Of a DNA stretch of 36,412 nucleotides, positions 32,301 to 36,412 are shown in pieces. The translations under genes and the position numbers were made by a program. The DNA is from Candidatus Woesearchaeota archaeon. Lineage in GTDB: Archaea; Nanobdellota; Nanobdellia; Woesearchaeales; DSVV01. The stretch is taken from positions 1 through 36,412 of the forward strand of contig JACRPI010000008.1 of NCBI GenBank assembly GCA_016214075.1, written 5' to 3'. The notes under the pieces were generated by a model. That model made no database searches, was not told where the DNA came from, and saw nothing but the letters and a program-made list of their open reading frames with translations. How positions within the stretch are numbered: position 1 is the stretch's first letter; each line of letters opens with the position of its first letter.

Positions 32301-34328
32301 TTAGAGGTTGTATCTGACCCTAATCTTGTTAATTATCCTTATTGATTGCAGAGGATTGAGTGATGCATCTGCGAATTCCTCATATCTTTTTAATTCTTTC
32401 GCTAAAATCTTCTTTTCAACCTCATAATATTCACAATTAGCATTTTCATCAATATCAGGTACAACAATAAAGTCATGGATAATTGCCTTTGTCTTACCAG
32501 GAAATTTTCTCAATACACGCCCCCTGCGTTGTATGTACTCTTTTGGGTTGGATGAGCTTGCTAGGATTATTGCAGTCTTAATTGATGGAATATCTACCCC
32601 TTCATCCAAGCACCTTATTGCTACAAGTACATCATATAGACCTTTCTCAAAATTTTCCTTAATAGATTTCCTCTCCTTCAACTTCTCTCTGTTTGTGAAT
32701 TGGTGAAACCTTATTCCTTTAGACATCAACAAATCTTTTACTTCCTTTATTTGTTTTTCCGAGCAGAAGATTAGGCAGCTTTCAATTTTCTCTATGGATT
32801 CTAGAATCATTACCAACATATCAATCTTTTCTATTGCATTGGTTACAATTTTTGCTCTCTTTATTAGTAGCAATTCGAGAGTTTCTTTACTTTTCTGGTT
32901 CTTTTTCCCTAAAAGAATTGCGATTCTTTGTCCTATATGCCTATACTCCCTCAGCTCTTCTTCTTTTAGATTTACTAAGTGGGGAAAATAGTTATAAGGA
33001 GTAAGAAAGCGACCAATAGCATTTTTCAATGGAAACTCGAAAACAGTCTTATTAAAATAAGAGTAAATAACTTCTGTACCTTCGTCATCTAACCATCTTC
33101 TTGGAGTAGCAGTAAGAGCAAGCCTATACCTATACTTATCTAATAACCCTTTAGACCTTCTTGTTGATCCTGCAACATGAGCTTCATCACACACTATCAG
33201 TATTGGGATGTCAGATTCTTGCATAATTTTTATGAATTTTTCTGATGAGAAAGTGTCATATGTGGTAACTATTATCAATTTGTTTATGTGACCCATCTCT
33301 ATATCTAAAATCTTATCTTTTATCTTCTTCTTCCAAATGGCAGAGGATCCAAATGCAGGGTCACTTTCAAAACCTGATGATGACATCTCTTCTATCCATT
33401 GTGTCGCCAAATGTTGATATGGTACGACAATTATAGTTATCAATTTCCTTTCCCTTTCATATATTTCTTTAATTCCTGCAATCGCAGTAAATGTTTTTCC
33501 TGTACCGGTTGCCATTTCGAGAAGACCTATATAACTATTATTTCTCCATCCATAAATAGCATCTTTTTGGTAATCTCTTAACTCTCTTTTTTTCTTAAAG
33601 CTGAGTCTCTTTCGAGAGATTTCTTTAAATGCCTCTTTAAGCGAGTCTTCTGTTTCTGGGCAGAGAGAAATGAATTTCTCTCTTACTGCAGAGGGTATAT
33701 CTATGACTTTTGTCCGTACACCTTCATTTTTCCAGAATTTTTCAAATCTCTTGATGTCGGAATTCAAATATGGTAATTCCGATTCCTTCCAACTACGGAA
33801 TACCTTAAATTCTTCTATGTTGAATACCCAACCATTAGCGGATTCATTATCAGAACCACTAAATGAAACAAAATTCCCTTCGGAGTCGTAGAAAACACCC
33901 GTCTTTTGATGAAATATCCCTTTATTTGTAGTCTCCTTTTCAATTATTGCTACTTTTATCTCAATCATTTCGTGAGCAATCATCCATGAAAACACCTTAA
34001 CATGATTTTTTACTAACTCATTTTCAAAAGTATCTAAATCCTTGATGATTATCTCACTTATTACTTTTCCCGAATCTGAGAGTCCTTTATCTATTGCTTC
34101 GTAATCACTCTTAGATACACCTACATTTATAATTAGTCTCATTTTCCCTTTGTTCCATACAAACTTTGCTATTCCGCTAGCTGCAAGAGCAAGAGATGTT
34201 GATGAGAAATAACCTGCGATTCGATCATATCTTATTGATTCTGATAGGACAGGGATATAGAACTGATTAAGTATATCATCTTCATCAGAATCATAAGAAT
34301 GCTTAAGGTCTAATTTTTTCAATGACAT
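32301..34328 (-). CDS. PLD-family nuclease fused to SF2 DEAH helicase
   Basis: The 675-residue protein has an N-terminal phospholipase-D-like nuclease domain: H140-x-K142 in FHQKTGVFYD and FSGSDNES (156-163), the HKD-type active site seen in PLD-helicase fusions. A superfamily 2 motor follows: LRDYQKDAI (250-258), Walker A ATGTGKT (273-279), DEAH (381-384), LTATP (405-409), DEGVDIPS and QRRGRVLRK. The architecture is common in restriction-type defence, where the motor moves on DNA and the PLD domain cuts. It overlaps the upstream gene by 10 bp. It is likely the effector of this system. Confidence 0.9.
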   Translation of the reverse strand: MSLKKLDLKHSYDSDEDDILNQFYIPVLSESIRYDRIAGYFSSTSLALAASGIAKFVWNKGKMRLIINVGVSKSDYEAIDKGLSDSGKVISEIIIKDLDTFENELVKNHVKVFSWMIAHEMIEIKVAIIEKETTNKGIFHQKTGVFYDSEGNFVSFSGSDNESANGWVFNIEEFKVFRSWKESELPYLNSDIKRFEKFWKNEGVRTKVIDIPSAVREKFISLCPETEDSLKEAFKEISRKRLSFKKKRELRDYQKDAIYGWRNNSYIGLLEMATGTGKTFTAIAGIKEIYERERKLITIIVVPYQHLATQWIEEMSSSGFESDPAFGSSAIWKKKIKDKILDIEMGHINKLIIVTTYDTFSSEKFIKIMQESDIPILIVCDEAHVAGSTRRSKGLLDKYRYRLALTATPRRWLDDEGTEVIYSYFNKTVFEFPLKNAIGRFLTPYNYFPHLVNLKEEELREYRHIGQRIAILLGKKNQKSKETLELLLIKRAKIVTNAIEKIDMLVMILESIEKIESCLIFCSEKQIKEVKDLLMSKGIRFHQFTNREKLKERKSIKENFEKGLYDVLVAIRCLDEGVDIPSIKTAIILASSSNPKEYIQRRGRVLRKFPGKTKAIIHDFIVVPDIDENANCEYYEVEKKILAKELKRYEEFADASLNPLQSIRIINKIRVRYNL

Positions 34329-35263
34329 GTTTTATCTTTTAATAAACCCCTAACTTTATTCTCCCTAATACGATCTTCAAAACTTTTTTCCGGTTGTTTT
34401 ATTTTGTTGAATCCTCTCTCCCCCTTCGCTATGGATATTATTCTTTGAATCTCTCCATAATCCTCATGTTGTTCTATAAATTGTTTCAGCTGCTCTGCTT
34501 GCCTTAATCTGGGTTGTCCATATATTTTAGATACTAAGAAAGAGAGTAAACCTAATAGTTCTCTTTTTTCATCAGCCAGACGAGCAATTCTCCTTGGATA
34601 ATCTGATTGCCTCTCATCTAAATCAAGTGAACTATACTTCCTCAATCCAACCAATCGTAAAATTTTAAGATAATGCTCGCTAATCAGAATTTTACTCTTG
34701 GAATAAATATCATCAATCAGCTCCACTATGTCTTCATTACCTTCCCAATTTTTTGTTATTAATCCTTCATCTATATTATCTTTTATCTCTTTTAAGACAT
34801 AACTGCATAAAAAAAGATCATCTATATAACCTTCAGCTCCATACTTGTGCTCGGGAATTACATCTTCAGGCAACACAAAATAAGCAAGAGCACAATTTAT
34901 GAGGATTTTAGTATTCCAGTCCGAATTATCGTCAATTAATATGTTACAGAGTAACTTAAAAAATTCTGGGCAATATATTAAAATATTGTGGTGTTCTCCT
35001 CCATTGATACTTACCGCCTCCTTTAAATCCTCGTAAAATCCACGAAAATCTTTTTTATTTCTAATTTTTAAGCTTCCTGCGTCATCCTCTGTTGAAAAGT
35101 CAGCTATGACTACTCCATCCATTACTTTCTTCTCTTTTATGGAAGTTTTTTGCTGTCTTTCATCGACTTTAGCACAGCAACTCATACATAAATTCTTTTC
35201 GCCTAAACTAAAGAGTTCTTTCTCTCTTCCACATAAGCCACAAGTTCTTTCTGTAATCATCAT
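34319..35263 (-). CDS. Zinc-ribbon protein with DUF1232 domain
   Basis: The 314-residue protein starts with a zinc ribbon (C8-x-x-C11 and C26-x-x-C29). Residues about 115-155 (NCALAYFVLPEDVIPEHKYG, then AEGYIDDLFL) match the DUF1232/YkvA pattern of P-D-iPd-...-G-iDDl, a short domain often found beside defence and membrane genes. The C-terminal third is helical and charged. Its biochemical role is unknown; the ribbon suggests nucleic-acid binding. An AGAGGTAAA ribosome site precedes the start. It follows the nuclease stop by 1 nt and overlaps the helicase start by 10 bp. Confidence 0.7.
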   Translation of the reverse strand: MMITERTCGLCGREKELFSLGEKNLCMSCCAKVDERQQKTSIKEKKVMDGVVIADFSTEDDAGSLKIRNKKDFRGFYEDLKEAVSINGGEHHNILIYCPEFFKLLCNILIDDNSDWNTKILINCALAYFVLPEDVIPEHKYGAEGYIDDLFLCSYVLKEIKDNIDEGLITKNWEGNEDIVELIDDIYSKSKILISEHYLKILRLVGLRKYSSLDLDERQSDYPRRIARLADEKRELLGLLSFLVSKIYGQPRLRQAEQLKQFIEQHEDYGEIQRIISIAKGERGFNKIKQPEKSFEDRIRENKVRGLLKDKTCH

Positions 35264-35264
35264 T

Positions 35265-36269
35265 TTACCTCTTACTCAATCGAACCATCCATCCTTGTTC
35301 TGTCTTGATATGCTCTAAAATGTCAATATCTATCTGTCTTTTTAAGACCTTTGATTGCAACTTAGAATAATTCAAGGAAACAAGGTCATCATAAACTCCT
35401 TTCTCTTTCAATAATGCAACAAACTCTTCTGTTTTTGGATATTCAATTTTATCATAGGGTTTAACAGAAGCTTTCTTATCAGTTCCCCAGACAACATTCA
35501 CGCCAGTCTGCTGCGCAAATTGAATGAGCTTCTTCTTAATTTCTTCAATCTTTCCTTCTGCTTCTTCCTGCTGCTTTTCAAGTTCTGTTAATTCATCAAC
35601 AAGCTGAACTCCATCATCTTCTTTGAATTCTTCTGGTGTCTTTTCTTCCAAAGCAAGTTCATGTTTCCATGCAGGACATATTGATTTATATTTGCACCAA
35701 TCACACAAAGAGCTGACTTCTGTTGGAAAGGTGATGCATGTTTCTATTTCTTTGATGAGTTCTTCTGTTTCTTTCTTTAGCTTTGTAAGCTGTTCATCGC
35801 TTCTTTCAGAAACAAGCTCTTTGTCAAAAGCAAGAAAGTACCAAACAAGCTTGACATTTTTGCAATCTTTGAAATTTTTCTTGACCCAAAGCGAATACAT
35901 TGCAAGTTGTCTGTCTTCATCTAACTCTCCTTGCACTTTGAGTTTGTTGTTTGTTTTGTAATCACAAACGTAATAATTTCCTTCTTTGTCACATGCTAAA
36001 CGATCAATTCGAATATGATACTGATTTCCGTCAGCAAGAGCGAGTCTATCTTCTGTCTCTAAGCCAAGTGTTTTGAGATGGTTAAATGGTTTGTAATGGT
36101 CATAATAATCAACAATAAATTTCTTTCCCATCTCTTTATAGTTGTCTTGTGTATATTCTTGTTTCACAATGACTATCGAATCGCTCCATTTTTCTTTCCA
36201 TATTCTTTCGAACATCACTAATAATTCTTCTTTAGAATTCATTTTTTGAAATTGGAGGTCTTTGTACAA
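35265..36269 (-). pseudogene. RecB/Cas4-like Fe-S PD-(D/E)XK nuclease, N-terminus removed by IS
   Basis: The remaining 334 residues contain ID89R, D103-Y-K105 (VCDYKTNN) and a QLAMYSLW helix: motifs II, III and QxxxY of the RecB/AddB/Cas4 nuclease fold. Three cysteines of an Fe-S cluster (C189, C192, C198) follow, with a C-terminal coiled coil and tail beyond. The fourth, N-terminal cysteine and the G-x-x-H helix expected in this family are missing. The frame stays open across the IS junction at 36278 (LLEKLYKDL), so about 50 residues were cut off. Only a TTG (36269) or ATG (36242) remains to start it. Probably inactive, or at best unstable. It was first in the defence operon. Confidence 0.75.
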
Positions 36270-36277
36270 TTTTTCTA

Positions 36278-36412
36278 AGAGCCTATCCCGAAAGGAATAA
36301 ATAGTAGCTTTCTCATTGAATAGATATTAGGGAATGGGTCACGTGAGAATGAGAAGAGGTGACCCGATGGGATTAGTTGTTAGAGATGATGGTTGGAGAA
36401 TTCCGGATGAAC
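36278..36412 (+). mobile_element. End of an IS5-family-like insertion sequence, right copy
   Basis: Exact inverted copy of 2-136. The IS terminus abuts TAA at 36276-36278, and the interrupted gene is the Fe-S nuclease. The two copies have different flanking sequences, so they are separate insertions and not the two ends of one element. The IS stands upstream of the defence operon and has removed its promoter. An outward promoter in the IS end is possible (TATTTATT-like sequence near 36295-36303 on the minus strand) but weak. Confidence 0.8.
36367..36412 (+). CDS. IS5-family-like transposase, N-terminal fragment (cut by window edge)
   Basis: The first 15 codons are identical to the left copy, starting after AGAGGTGA, with DDGWRIPDE visible. 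It continues beyond the window. An alternative in-frame ATG lies at 36334. Completeness and activity of this copy cannot be judged. Confidence 0.7.
   Translation, partial: MGLVVRDDGWRIPDE

Larger units (their letters stand above)
19108..36277. mobile_element. Putative integrated conjugation-like element (left boundary at tRNA remnant; right boundary not in window)
   Basis: The left edge is a tRNA 3' half beside an integrase gene. The content to the right is integrase, Hjc resolvase, DNA methyltransferase and a VirB2/VirB6/VirB3-B4-like transfer operon, then a defence cassette. The tRNA 3' end points left, which puts the element on the right, as expected for insertion into a tRNA 3' half. The intact tRNA and right attachment site should lie beyond the terminal IS. 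Whether the defence cassette (28005 onward) is element cargo or a separate acquisition is not proven. No relaxase or VirD4-type coupling ATPase was found. Confidence 0.6.

Noticed and set aside
28005-36277. Canonical Dnd, DISARM or BREX system
   Set aside because: DndB, DndC, a DndA-type desulfurase, DrmA/DrmB and BrxL/PglX/PglZ-like genes are all absent; only individual families are shared.
1-36412. Linear extrachromosomal replicon with terminal inverted repeats (Borg-like)
   Set aside because: The repeats encode the start of a transposase that runs off both ends and interrupt two different genes; no replication genes or terminal tandem repeats were seen.
1-36412. CRISPR array or cas genes
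   Set aside because: No regularly spaced repeats were seen. The Fe-S nuclease resembles Cas4/RecB, but there are no cas1/cas2 neighbours.

Overview
This is archaeal DNA, probably from a DPANN lineage (Woesearchaeota/Pacearchaeota-like). That placement is inferred from gene types, not from a marker gene. The archaeal signs are an XPD/Rad3-type Fe-S helicase, three pilin-like proteins with class III (Q-[ST]-x-E-[FY]-like) signal peptides, an Hjc resolvase, Lrp-type regulators, and AT-rich TATA boxes. At about nine genes the TATA box is centred 26 nt before the start codon, which implies leaderless mRNAs. No intact tRNA, rRNA or CRISPR array was seen.

Both ends of the window are the same 135-bp sequence in inverted orientation (2-136 and 36278-36412). 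Each copy reads outward into the start of an IS5-family-like transposase. They are best read as two copies of one insertion sequence at which the assembly stopped, not as telomeres of a linear replicon. Each copy has cut a gene: a membrane protein on the left and a RecB/Cas4-like Fe-S nuclease on the right.

Positions 137 to about 19100 look like chromosome. They hold the helicase, a PAP2-like membrane protein, a GVYG-repeat surface protein, a wHTH-nucleotidyltransferase/HEPN pair with 21-bp tandem repeats at its start, several signal-peptide, lipoprotein-like or cysteine-rich acidic surface proteins, a VapBC-type toxin-antitoxin pair, a phosphoesterase, two paralogous Lrp-type regulators with palindromic promoters, and a strongly structured 200-nt intergenic element.

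At about 19108 lies the 3' half of a tRNA, the usual scar of tyrosine-integrase insertion. Rightward of it is a compact plus-strand programme. Operon 1 encodes a ParB-like HTH protein, a catalytic-domain-only tyrosine integrase and an Hjc resolvase. Operon 2 encodes a zinc-ribbon protein, a C5 cytosine methyltransferase, a small membrane protein, a VirB2-like pilin, a large VirB6-like membrane protein and a VirB3-VirB4 fusion with a nuclease-like C-terminus. A near-identical 20-bp TATA-containing element precedes both operons, suggesting that integration/excision and DNA transfer are switched together. I read this as an archaeal integrative, conjugation-like element. No relaxase or VirD4 coupling ATPase is present in the window.

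Downstream is an AT-rich cargo region (28005-36277). It contains a second, long C5 methyltransferase convergent with a tightly overlapping minus-strand operon: the IS-truncated nuclease, a zinc-ribbon/DUF1232 protein, a PLD-nuclease/SF2-helicase fusion, a 68-aa protein, a DndD-like SMC ATPase and a small protein resembling the Dnd-associated protein 4 family. This looks like a restriction-type defence system in which cytosine methylation replaces phosphorothioation as the self mark. It is the best candidate here for a little-described system.
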